The translations under genes and the position numbers were made by a program. DNA of 64,000 nt from contig NC_081409.1 in the NCBI RefSeq assembly GCF_030272615.1, positions 243,039,924 to 243,103,923 of the forward strand, written 5' to 3'. Position 1 is the first letter of the stretch. The number at the start of each line of letters is the position of its first letter. This DNA is from Cryptomeria japonica. Taxonomy: Eukaryota > Streptophyta > Pinopsida > Cupressales > Cupressaceae. The notes below the pieces were generated by a model, which saw only the letters and a program-made list of their open reading frames with translations, ran no database searches and was not told the origin of the DNA. Shown one piece after another: positions 33,569-43,483 of this stretch.

Positions 33569-34906
33569 TGGTTGACATTGTTGCTGCTATGATATGTTGT
33601 TGTCATTGGTGTAAACATATTCTTATGATTTATTGCTTTGGTGTTTGCAGATTGGTTTATTGGGATCATGGTTTGGCATATGGAGTATTTCTAGTATCAT
33701 TATATTCTTCTGTATTGGTTTTGGTGATTTGGGAAGCTTAATTGATCATATCATATGATCTAGTTTGTAGTTTGTTTTTCTGACCACTGCTTTGCAAAGT
33801 TCAGTATTTCCTCTAGTATATTTTGGTGTGATCAGATCTTGAGCTGATTTTTTGGGAGATTGTTTGGGATTGTCTTATGTATCTTCATTTCAGATGGTTC
33901 ATGATTTGGTGCTCCACAAGTTATCTTTCTTTGTGACAGTTGTTGTTGTTTGGGTGTTTTTGAGTTTCAAATGATCAATGAAGATTTGATAAGTGGTGTT
34001 GGTACAGCTGTTACTGATGATTCTATCATTCTTGCTGGTGTTTCCTAATTGTGTCCTATTTGTTTTGATGATCTGCATTGATCGTTGTGCAAGTTCTTGG
34101 TGATTTTGCTGAAATCAGTGATGTTCTTCGTGTTATGCGGTATTCCTGGTGATGTAGCGTGTTGTGGTTGATCTTGGCGTGATTTCTGGTGGTGATGAGC
34201 ATTTGGAAATTTGATTTAGGTCCATGTTATGTCATGTATATCATTATATTGGTCTGGTGGTTGATCTTTGTATCATGTGATGTAATTTTGTAATTGTGAG
34301 TTGAGGGTTTAGCCGACCTTGTTGTCAAGGTTGATGAATTGTATAAATAGGTGATATATTCATGTAATTTAGGTGTCGTGGTTGTGTCTACATTATTAGA
34401 GAGTGATGTATGAGTAAAGAAGGGATTCACCTTTCGATGTGGTGTATTGAGCAGAGACTGGTGTTGTGAGTAGATAAATGTGCTTAATCAGAACTGTCAT
34501 TAGGCATTTGCAGATGTTATTATTGCAGTTCATTCCTTTCGGATTGTAGTCCTAACCTTGTTGTAAGTCAGTGAGAATTCCTTGAGGGTTGTAGCCTTCC
34601 AAATTATTATATCTTGAGCTATAGGCTCTAGTCAGTATGCTTGAATGCTGGTGCATTCCCCATTGTAATATTTTTACATACTACTACAGAGTATCATCTT
34701 ACTGTGGGTAGGTTCCCACTGTGGTTTTTCCCCTAACTGGGTTTTATACGTCAAAATCTTGGTATTGTGTGTTGTGCTATCAATTTTCTTATCTTTGTTG
34801 TTGTTGCAGTTTATCAGATTTGTATTTGTGGTTGAGTTTGTGGATCCGGTGAAAACTGATTCACCCCCCCCCGCCTCTCAATTTTATCTCATTATTGTTG
34901 CCAACA
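33569..34906 (+). repeat. 3' LTR of copia E
   Basis: Starts TGGTTGACATTG and ends TTGTTGCCAACA. It aligns over its whole length with 26217-27555. GTTCA follows, against GTTCG before the 5' LTR. Confidence 0.95.
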
Positions 34907-35660
34907 GTTCAAACCAACTGAAGATGCACATTCTCTCTTGTCTCATTTAACTTCAATGAGAAAAGAACCACTTGAACCTATGAGGGATTTTGTGGCTATG
35001 TTCAATAAGTTGAAGAATAAAATTCCTACCAATTCTCAATCGACTGAAGAAAATATCAAGTGTTTCTTTATGAATGCTCAGTTACCCAAGGTTAGTTTCT
35101 TACTAAGAAGGACGCCTCTCGCAAACTTGGGAGTGACACAAGCTCAAGATGTAGAAATTTAAGATCATTTGGTTCTTGCTAGAAAAATTAAAGATCTGAG
35201 CAAGGCTTAAGTAAGTTTTTCTACTTCAGAGACTTCCATTTTTCCTTCTTCAAGTGCCACCGATCCTATGTTGCAGAGACTTGAAAATGAAGTGAGCATT
35301 GCTTTGAAAAATTAAATTTTACAAACATATTTTCCTGTTCCATACAAAGATGTTCCATGAAGGACCTACCCCAACAGTGCTTCCAGCTATGCAACTATAA
35401 ATTAAAACAAGCTACCTCCACTTCCTGAAAGGTTGGCCCTTGAAGCACCTCCTGTCAAGGCCTCAGTGGGGTATTATGAAGCGCAGCAAGGAGATAACAC
35501 TATTGAAGATCTTCCCTTGGAAGAGATTCTTAATTCCTTTCAAAAAGAGGAAAATGAATTAACTGGCGACTCTAGTATTCATTTTATGCAGTACCAGGAA
35601 GTGGAAGAAGAAAGTAAGAGCGAGGCATTTGCAGTCTTCACACGTTCACAAGATTCTAAC
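34907..35660 (+). pseudogene. Gag of element D, 3' part
   Basis: Directly continues the gag at 26216: KPTEDAHSLLSHLTSMRKEP, MRDFVAMFNKL, IKCFFMNAQLPKVSFLLRR. After a stop at 35161 a Ser-rich linker and an acidic region follow (35433-35660). The zinc knuckle expected here is not visible. There are several stops. Confidence 0.8.
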
Positions 35661-35939
35661 TAGCCCGATCAAGAGTCTGGCGATAAATCTGAGGTAAACA
35701 ATGCTCCTTAATTGTCGGTCTCTTGCAAAAAGGGGTACTCCTTTGCCTACTTTGCCTAACGATGTTGTTGCGAGTAAACAAGTAAGCACTCCTAATCCTC
35801 CTTCATCAAATGTGTCAAAGAGTATTCCTATTAGTTCCAACTCCATAAGTCTTTTGAATTTACAATATCAAGCTTTTGACATTATTAACCATGCTAAGAA
35901 AACTAAGATTCAAATGTAAGAAGTATAATATCTAAGGCA

Positions 35940-36435
35940 AATCCTGACCAGTTTAAAAGATTGACTAAATTTATCAAAGAAAAAGAAATTTCCCAAGTTC
36001 CTATTGTGTTTCGGAATAACCTAGTTTTTGTCCCATCCGTCATATCGGGTAGGATAGAACCTTTTTAGATTTCACTCCTCATAAATGGATTTAAACTTAG
36101 CAACTATGTTATTGATTCTGAGGCCTCAAATAATTTAATGTCCGCTAAGGTAGCTAATGTGTTAGGTCTTATCCTTGCTAAAACCTTTGGAAAATGTTTT
36201 TCAATGAAAAACAAATAAATACCCTTGATTGGTTAGATCAAGGATGCTCAATTTTCTCTTACAACCTATCTAGACAAGAGAATCAAAATGACTGTTTTGG
36301 TGGATGACATTCCTACTTCCTATGGTATGCTTCTGAGAAGGAATTTTTGTAAGGATGTCGAGGGTGAGATCAACATGGATTGTTCTGAAGCAAGGATACT
36401 CATCAAAGGTGAGATGCATGAATTACTTCCTTAAA
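35940..36435 (+). pseudogene. Aspartic protease of element D
   Basis: The block LSNYVIDSEASNNLMSAKVANVLGL aligns with the D-S-G-A-S-N active site of plant gypsy proteases, with Glu in place of the key Gly. Next are QFSLTTYLDKRIKMTVLVDDIPTSYGMLLRRNFCKDV and EARILIKGE, matching the C-terminal half of the domain. There are four or so stops, and it is inactive. Confidence 0.8.
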
Positions 36436-36452
36436 AGGAAGTAAAGTACTCA

Positions 36453-37000
36453 GTGGTGAAATCCAATGATCACAAAGCTCAAATTCTTTTTGAATCATCT
36501 ACTATAAGAACTTGTTTTCTACAAACAAAAGAAGAGTCAATTTATTCAAGTAACTCAAATAATGTTAGTTTGTCAACCAAAGATTTTATGTTTGTTTCTT
36601 CTTCTACTGAAAATTCTGACTTTATGTCTGTTTCTTCTCTTGGTGAAACTTCTAGTTCACTCCCAATTGTTACAAGTGATGATAATCAAGTATGGTTGAT
36701 GGAGTTTGATGGTAGTTGTACCTCGGATGCCTCTGGTGCTGGAGTTGTTCTAATAGTAATAATACAGTTGAATATGAATCCTTATTGTTGGGTATGGATG
36801 TGGCTCAAAAGAAAGGTATCAAAAATCTACACGTGCAAGGAGATGTTGAATTGGTTGTATGCCAAGTCAGGAACATTTACCAGACTAGAAATGATCAGTT
36901 GGAACATTACTAGATTTTAGTCTGGGACAATATTGAATGTTTTGATTCATTCAATATTTCAGTGGTATCAAGGGGGTTTAATTCTAGAGAAGATTCTCTT
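36453..37000 (+). pseudogene. RNase H-like domain placed before RT in element D
   Basis: After a Ser/Thr-rich linker (36480-36670) the sequence reads VWLMEFDGSCTSDASGAGVVLI, the first strand and first catalytic Asp of RNase H. A deletion of roughly 20 codons and a frameshift follow, then VEYESLLLGMDVAQKKGI (catalytic Glu), LHVQGDVELVV (second Asp) and a QVRNIYQTRNDQLEHY tail. The pattern is that of the archaeal-like RNase H acquired by some plant gypsy elements. It lies about 200 bp upstream of the RT start, whereas Ty3/gypsy RNase H normally follows RT. Confidence 0.8.
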
Positions 37001-37139
37001 GCTCAATCAACAACTCTTTTAATTCCCCATAATGATTTTTCTTAGAATGTGTACTCCATTGAATTGATTTTTAGGCCAAGTGTACCAAATGATTGGCACC
37101 ACTGGTAAAATTTGAATGATGATAAACAAATTGTTAACT

Positions 37140-37504
37140 TCCTTGAAACTAATGATAGTTTCAATAATTTGTACTTAAGGTTTGGTATCTTTAGAGAAGT
37201 TATTTGATAGACATGATCGGTACATTAAAAGGCAACAACAAGAAACATTTGATGCTGCTATGGGGTATGAGAAGTACAATATTGGGTTAGATAATTATCC
37301 AAAATATTTGAACATTGGTAACATTTGTACCCTAGCTGAAAGGGAGTAGTTTATACAATTGCTAAGCCAATATATCAATGTGTTGGCCTATTATTATGAT
37401 GATTTGAAGTCTTTCAAGCCTAAGGAAGTACAACATGATATTCCACTCAAGTTTGGGACATCACCTTTGAAGCAAAAGCAAAGGCAATATAATCTCCATA
37501 TCTA
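37140..37504 (+). pseudogene. Start of RT of element D, truncated by LTR C
   Basis: Frames give SLEKLFDRHDRYIKRQQQE, YPKYLNIGNICTLAERE, FIQLLSQYINVLAYYYDDLKSFK, VQHDIPLKFG and LKQKQRQYNLH, the conserved lead-in to gypsy RT. It stops at TATCTA just before the TG of LTR C. The rest of pol may lie beyond the right edge of the window, on the other side of element C. Confidence 0.8.
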
Positions 37505-37642
37505 TGCTTGAATCTTGACTTTGTTGCTACTCCAAGGTTTGAAGGAAGATTGATTACTTGCTCAATTTTTTGAATGCTTGATCTCATGTGTGTATAATGA
37601 TTGTCAGATTGACGTGATGATCAAATGAGAGGGGAAAAACCT

Positions 37643-37655
37643 CCTTTTATAATTG
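37643..37655 (-). promoter_or_regulatory. TATA box of LTR C
   Basis: AATTATAAAAGGAGG on the minus strand, downstream of the hairpins in the transcription direction. Confidence 0.6.
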
Positions 37656-37761
37656 TCTGTCAAAAAACTTGCTAATTTCCCGACATGAGCCGACATGGAG
37701 CTGGAAATCTTGCTCAAATTTGAAATAGGGCAACGGGTTTGAAAGGGGCCCAAAATAGGGA

Positions 37762-37817
37762 GGACCAGAGTGTGGCACTCTGGTTGCAATTAGGACCAGA
37801 GTGTGGCACTCTGGTCC
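37762..37817. repeat. Two tandem hairpins in LTR C
   Basis: ACCAGAGTG-TGG-CACTCTGGT, a 9-bp perfect stem with a 3-base loop, occurs at 37764-37784 and again at 37795-37815 with a period of 31. Confidence 0.9.
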
Positions 37818-37991
37818 TACCCCATTTTGGGGCTAGGACAAGGTGCCTAGCTTATTCAAAAAGTAAAAAATAATGTCATTCTTAAGAAATATGAGCAGAA
37901 TTAGGTCCAAATAAGGCTTAAGGATGCAAACGCTAAGGGATGGACCCAATGTGGTCAAAATTATACAAGGGTGCAATTTTAGGATGCTACA

Positions 37992-38012
37992 TTTAGTCCC
38001 CACTTTAGTGGG
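37992..38012 (-). other. Polypurine tract of element C
   Basis: On the minus strand ACTAAAGTGGGGACTAAA stands immediately before TGTAGCATCC, the position and form of a plus-strand primer. Confidence 0.75.
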
Positions 38013-38926
38013 AGTATGAATTCAATCATACTCTCCACAAAGTACAAGGGTTCACATTGAAAAACTTTCACCAAGTCACCAAGAAGGCAAGATACACCAA
38101 GCCCCCAGTGGACTTTAAGATCTTACAACTTTGATGACAATATAAAAGGGACATCATGAGAAAGAGAAAGAGAAAGAGAGAACCATGATTACCAACTATT
38201 AAGGTTCTCTTACTATAAGATGAAAAGAAAAATACCAAAATTACAAAGCAAAAGACTAAGTTTGCTAAGTACATTAAGTATTAAGATATACAAAAGAGAG
38301 AGACATTGAGCGGAGTGTATTCCCCCACGTTAAAGAAATTGCATACGCCTCATCGGGATCAATTTCTTTAAGGTAGGATACACCCAAAAATACAAGCACG
38401 TTATCACAATAATATGGCCCCAAGAGAGGACAAATCAAAGGATAATGATCACAAAACATAGCACGAGGTGGTTTCATTTAACTTTGGGGTCAGAATGCTT
38501 TTTATGATAAATAATGTATATCATGTATATATATGCATAGAATTGTCCTCATTCCCCAAAGAAATCAAAAGCACCGTGGAAGAAGGGCACATGTGTAGTC
38601 AACATGCGAGAGACCAAAAGAGATCTCAACACTTTGCATCGTCCTCAAGTAGACAACACTAGGAAGAAAAAATAGAATAATCGAGAGAAAAAGTAGAAGA
38701 ATATCGCAAACAAGCAAGAGAGGAGAGAGAGGGAGAATCTATGGCATGAGTAAATATAATCATGCAAACCCTCCATCCCCCATATTGCTCATAACTATTT
38801 AGGGAAGGTAGACAACATGCAAGAGGAGTAACAATGAGTACCATAGATGGAGCTATCACAAGGACCATTCTCTAATGATGAGTCACTTTGTCAATCACTT
38901 GGAGCTAGGGTTAATGCTTTTGAAAA
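38013..38926. other. Internal region of element C with no recognised gene
   Basis: Small frames only. The minus frame at 38477-38274 (PRAMFCDHYPLICPLLGPYY) is not recognised. A GAAA-rich simple repeat lies at 38158-38190. RT, RNase H and integrase would be expected here but are not visible. Confidence 0.5.
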
Positions 38927-40340
38927 TTATTTAGATAAATCATTGTCAACATCAACATATTCATATTCATCATCTAAAATACTAGGATCAACTTTTTCAT
39001 CATGAACAACATTCTCACTTATTTTATCATCAAGATTAACAAAAATAGGAGCTCTAATAGGAATAGAACTTGAACCATCATTTGTTTTAACCATTTTGCA
39101 TCTTGGAGATTTAGGTTGAACCTCTTGATTAGGAGAAGGCTGACTAAATGGTATTATATCAAGACTTGGTGTCTTCGAGGAAGAAGTATTTTGAGAAGCA
39201 AGTTCACGAGCTCTAGCACGACGTCTCCATCGATGTTTTCTCACACAATGGTTTCGTTTATTTTTAGTCGAAGGTTGTGAAGGTATATGTTCATTAGGTA
39301 TATGCTTGTTTTCTTCTTTTAAGGAAGGATTCATAGGAGAAGGTCTGTTAGGTTGAACAATAGGAGATGTCAAACACTTTCCTTTGTAAGATGTAGGAGG
39401 CAGAACCACACCTTATAAAGGAGGGATAGAAGGCGTGGGAAGTAAGTCCATCATGAGGAGGAGGAATAGGTCTATCCTTAGGAGGAATAATGTGTTTATC
39501 CTTAGAGGGAGGAATAGATTGACTCTTAGGAGGGGGAACTTTTCTATCCTTGTGAAGAAGAGTAGACTTATCCTTAAGAGAAGGAATAGATTCTTCCTTG
39601 GGAAAAAACATATCTCTATCCTTAGGAAGAAAAATATGACTATTGGTTGGAGGAAGACTAAGTGTTGGATTTATAGGTTCACTCAAAGATAAGATCATCT
39701 CATTCTTCCATTTTTTATAAGATGAAAAAAGCAGACCACTTCTAGGCTTAAGAGGTTGGAATTGTTTGGATAAAAAATAATCAAGATAAACATCTCTTTG
39801 CCTAAACATGGGTTGGTTCAAGCTATGATTAATAGTTATGATCTTGTCATCAAGAGGAAATTTTAAGCACTTATTAACAATAGAAGGGATTGATTTCATG
39901 GAAGAGAGCCAAGGATGTCCCAACTTCACACAAAATTGTTCAGATGTAGGGATGATAGAAAAGTTAACATCTAAAGCTCTAGTACCAATCTCAACGGGAA
40001 GAGAAAAAGAACCAATGGTGGGGAAAGAGAAACCATCAAAGATTTTAATCACCACATAATATTTATCATATGTTACTTGATGCAATTGTAAGGTATAAAG
40101 GAATTTTTCAGTCATCACATTAACCATACAAGATGGATCAATGAGCAACCCTTGAGAGGGTATGCCTTTGAATCTCATAGTGATATGTAATTGGCCATTG
40201 GGTGCTTCAATAGTCTGACGAGGATCAAATGTGATGCATAGGTCCTTAGGGGGTTCATTTTTATCAGTAAGGTTCACCACATTATTAGACTCAAGGCCAA
40301 GATCATTGGGAGAGAAAGCAAGATGATCAGTCTCAATCAC
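38927..40340 (-). pseudogene. Aspartic protease and Pro/Lys-rich linker of element C
   Basis: The 330-codon frame at 40340-39348 carries QLHITMRFKGIPSQGLLIDPS, in which the active-site block is L-I-D-P-S-C-M-V-N instead of D-[SG]-G, so activity is uncertain. Then come FLYTLQLHQVTYDKY, FPTIGSFSLPVEIGTRALDV and VKLGHPWLSSMKSIPSIV, matching the protease C-terminus of this gypsy group. From about residue 230 the protein has many short repeats around LPKDRD, PPPKSQS and PPSKDK (plus strand 39430-39640). A second frame (39409-38927) is basic then acidic. It is a linker that normally leads into RT, which is missing. Confidence 0.8.
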
Positions 40341-40429
40341 ATTAGTGCAGTGGGAAGGTAAAGGATCAGTGAAAATTTAAAGATTTTGATTAGGAGCTAC
40401 TAATTTATTTCATTTATCATTCACACTAG

Positions 40430-40963
40430 CCACAGATATGACATTGCTATCGATCAAGTCTTGAATCTTAAGGAATAACACTTTTTAGTATCATGACCAA
40501 GTTGATGATGATATTGGCTAAAAGCTTTGGAATCAAAGGCAAGTGACAAAGGCTTAGTTGTGTCAATTTTTTTAATAGGGGGAGCTTCAACACACTACTT
40601 TGTAACAACTATGTCATAATACTGTGCAAGGATTCATTAAGAGGAGTGGATTTTTTTCTAATGTATTTGGACAAATGAGGCACACCTGTTGTTGCGGAAA
40701 CTACTTGAGTGTTGTTGTTGTCATTGAACTTGATGAATCCCTTATTCGGTTTGAACTTCGCAAAAGGTTGTTGAGCACTTTCACTTTTATCATTTGGAGC
40801 CATTGAAGAGGATTGTTCCAATTGACTCACGATAAGGTGATAATTGTGAAGTACTGTGCACAACTACGTAAAGGAAGTAAACTCAGAAAAGAGAAGTTTA
40901 TCCCTAATATATTTTTGCAAATTAGAAATGAAAATTCTTTAAATATATTGTCCAGGCACAGGA
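40430..40963 (-). pseudogene. Gag C-terminus and zinc finger of element C
   Basis: Continues the gag from 62411 after removal of element A: the SQISFP end is followed in frame by VPGQYI and IFISNLQKYIRDKLLFSEF, then VLHNYHLIVSQLEQSSSMAP and an FAKFKPNKGFIKF stretch. Past a stop near 40609 a decayed zinc finger reads SQYHHQLGHDTKKCYSLRFKT, with Ser where the first Cys is expected. The zinc finger and the LIDSNVISVAS tail match gypsy gags of this lineage. Confidence 0.8.
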
Positions 40964-42281
40964 TGTAATGTCCCTCACCAATTTTGATATAAATTTTAGT
41001 CTTTGACCCCTTGGAGAATTTCGTCAAACACTTGGCATATGACTGGTTCAAAGTACTTCAGACTTGTCTTGACATTATAAACCTTGGTTTTGACAATAAG
41101 GTGACTTGTAACACATAGAACTACAATATAGAATGATAATGAAAAATTAAGACCTAATATTTGATTCAGTGGCATGGAAAGGTAGGCAAAAATTAAAGAT
41201 TACAACAGACTGTCATATTGACAAACAGTTGGCAAGTATCATATAGCAATGTGTAAATGAGGGACAACCTTATATTCCTTTATTATGAATCAAATAGGAT
41301 CATTACATTCATTCAAAAAATGTCCAAACACCTAGCCACTAAGTACTGATTTTCAGATTGTCTGAAGATGTATGACAACCAAGAATACATGCAATCTATT
41401 GAAAATACAAGGAATTTGTGATACCTTAGAACCTGGTATAAATCATCTAAGAGAGGCGATGAAGAAACAAACAATATCCTCTTCCAATGTTCAAATCAAA
41501 ATACTTCTATGTTGCCCTGCAGCTGCAAATGGTAGTCTAAGATATCAATGTAGGCAGCAATGAAGAGGCTCCAAACTAACTGTAAATTGATCGTCCTTAA
41601 ACCAAGAGGAGAGCGCTTCACCCTAAGATGAATCTCAATGCCATTACAAGTGGAAATGATCCAAATCGAAGGGTTCTATTCCTCAGATCCATTTTCTGAT
41701 CAGACACCAAAATGTGATGAATTTTATCACCAAAGTTCATACCAAAATGACCCAAGGAGGTCGCCTTGCTTCTAGATTAAAATCGCTGCCCTCCAATGTG
41801 AAGTTCGATACTCAATGACGATATAGGGATCATAATTGTGGAATGTACGAATCTGCACCAGTCTAATTAATGTTTGTATCTCCTCACAAATCACTTCAAA
41901 ATTATATCAAGAGAGATCGCCTTCCTTCATAGATGAAATCGTGGTCAATCAACCTTTGATGAGATACTCCCACAATGAGATATGAATAAAATTGGGGTTA
42001 TAGCCTTGAACCTCAAATTTGCTTCAGACTTCAAAATTGTCACTAATCAACATGTGAAATCACTATAATATTCCTCCTATAGAAATTGGCCTCTCCTTGA
42101 ATGAGTTTGATTAATAATGAAGATCCATTTGCCAACTCTGAAAATTCTTCAAGATAGTCACCATGGCTGCAATCAATTTCCTTAACAGGCTCAAATTGGA
42201 AGACTGAAAATGTCTCCCACTCTTATGCAAATTTTTCTTCAAAGAAGACTTAACAAATTAGGCACCAATGTAGATCCCGTT
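40964..42281 (-). repeat. 3' LTR of element A, first piece
   Basis: Starts TGTAATGTCCCTCACC and aligns with 60683 onward. Sampled stretches are roughly 92-95% identical by eye. It breaks at CCCGT, where element B enters, and resumes at 57524. Confidence 0.92.
42277..42281. repeat. Target-site duplication CCCGT, left copy (element B)
   Basis: Identical to 57519-57523. The unbroken LTR of A has CTCGT at the matching place (about 61993), confirming the target. Confidence 0.93.
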
Positions 42282-42918
42282 GTAGACACGTAAAAACGTC
42301 TCATTGATTCTACACTAATTATTCATCTATTTAATCAAGTAATTCTTTAATTATTTGATTAAACTAACTATTTATTATAATCATTACCTTTCAACACTTC
42401 TAATTATTTATTTCTAGTCTCAAATCATTTTAATTAGTTAACCCTATCTCAATTATTAATTAAATATCAATTATTTAATCAATTATGATTTATTCCTTAA
42501 TTAAATGATCTTTATTATTTAATTAATTTTATTTCCTAAGTTTAAATAATTTCATTTAAATTATTTAAATTAATTAACTTATTCCTCCAATTCCCCAAAT
42601 TATATTTTCAATTAATTTCATCTAATTTCATTTCATTTCTCCCAAATTCGAATTTCACTTCATTTCATCTAATTTCATATTTCCAAATTCACATTTTCCC
42701 CAAATCTGAATTTTAGTTAATTTCATGTGCATTTCAGCATTCGAATGACCAAATTCAAATCCAAATTGAAAATGAAAATTAAATTCAATTTCAAATTCCT
42801 ACTACACATGCTAAAATCAGAACTGATTGATCAAATCAGTTGTCTGATCACTTAACTCAGTTAGCTCATCAATCATCCTTTTTAACTCTCAATCACCTTT
42901 TTATGACTAATTCATCCA

Positions 42919-43044
42919 TTCAGTTCACTAATCAATCAAGGGATTCATCACCCCAATCTATTCAGTTCACTAATCAATCAAGTGAGTCATCTCCCTAATC
43001 TATTCAGTTCACTAATCAATCAAGTGAGTTGACTAGTCAATCAA
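42919..43044. repeat. 42-bp tandem repeat in 5' LTR of B
   Basis: TTCAGTTCACTAATCAATCA begins at 42919, 42961 and 43003. The 3' LTR has two units at the equivalent place (about 56996-57080). Confidence 0.9.
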
Positions 43045-43186
43045 TCCAGTTCATTCTTCAATCAATCCAGTTGACTACTCAATCAAATGAGTTAACAGAT
43101 CAATCAATTGAGTTCATTGATCAATATAAATCAGTTATCTATCAATCAACACTTGAGTTCATTTCTCACCCCCTTTGTGTTGAAAA

Positions 43187-43196
43187 TCTATAAATT
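43187..43196 (+). promoter_or_regulatory. TATA box of LTR B
   Basis: TCTATAAATTTAACC in the 5' LTR, kept as CTATAAATTCAACC at about 57222-57231 in the 3' LTR. Confidence 0.6.
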
Positions 43197-43483
43197 TAAC
43201 CTCTTTGCTCAATTCAATCTAGCTTTTTTAGAATCATGGTCTTCAAAACATTTGTATGTAGGAAATTGGTGCAATATCTAAGAGCCATCAACCACGCAAT
43301 TTAGAGAAGAACAATGGAAGCACAAGTGGAGAATAGGGAGTTTTATTTAGTTTAAATTTCTTATTTCCTTCATTTATTTCACTGAATTGTGTTTAGAATC
43401 GGTTTAATTAGTTAAGGATTATTGTGATTCATCCTTTTAGTCTAATTAGCCTCAGATTCCTGATGATTTCAAGCATGATGACA

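Larger units (their letters stand above)
26217..34906 (+). mobile_element. Ty1/copia element E, full-length but inactive
   Basis: LTRs at 26217-27555 and 33569-34906 enclose a Met-type primer-binding site, gag, protease, integrase, RT and RNase H in copia order, then a polypurine tract. Flanks are GTTCG (left) and GTTCA (right), a 5-bp duplication with one change. The LTRs look about 88-90% identical over the stretches I compared by eye, so it is an old insertion. Coding parts have stops and frameshifts, and the RT is split by solo LTR G. It lies in gag of element D. Confidence 0.95.
25607..37504 (+). mobile_element. Ty3/gypsy element D, interrupted by copia E and cut by element C
   Basis: On the plus strand gag runs from about 25700 to 26216 and resumes at 34907 after the copia insertion. 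Then come a protease (about 35990-36435), an RNase H-like domain (36680-36990) and the start of RT (37150-37504). The remainder is cut off by the LTR of element C. This is the oldest layer of the nested stack, and all parts contain stops. The domain order protease, RNase H, RT is unusual. Confidence 0.8.
37505..37991 (-). repeat. 3' LTR of element C
   Basis: On the minus strand it begins TGTAGCATCCTAAAATTGCACCC and ends AAGATTCAAGCA, 487 bp. The start directly follows a polypurine tract. A TATA box (ATTATAAAAGGAGG) and two tandem hairpins lie inside. The right boundary is firm, and the left is set by the TG...CA rule and by the end of D homology. Confidence 0.75.
42282..43483 (+). repeat. 5' LTR of element B
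   Basis: Starts TGTAGACACGTAAAAACGTC and ends AAGCATGATGACA, 1202 bp. It contains a 42-bp tandem repeat (three units) and a TATA box. TTTGGTGAACCCAAC follows, which should include the primer-binding site, although I cannot name the tRNA. Confidence 0.95.
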
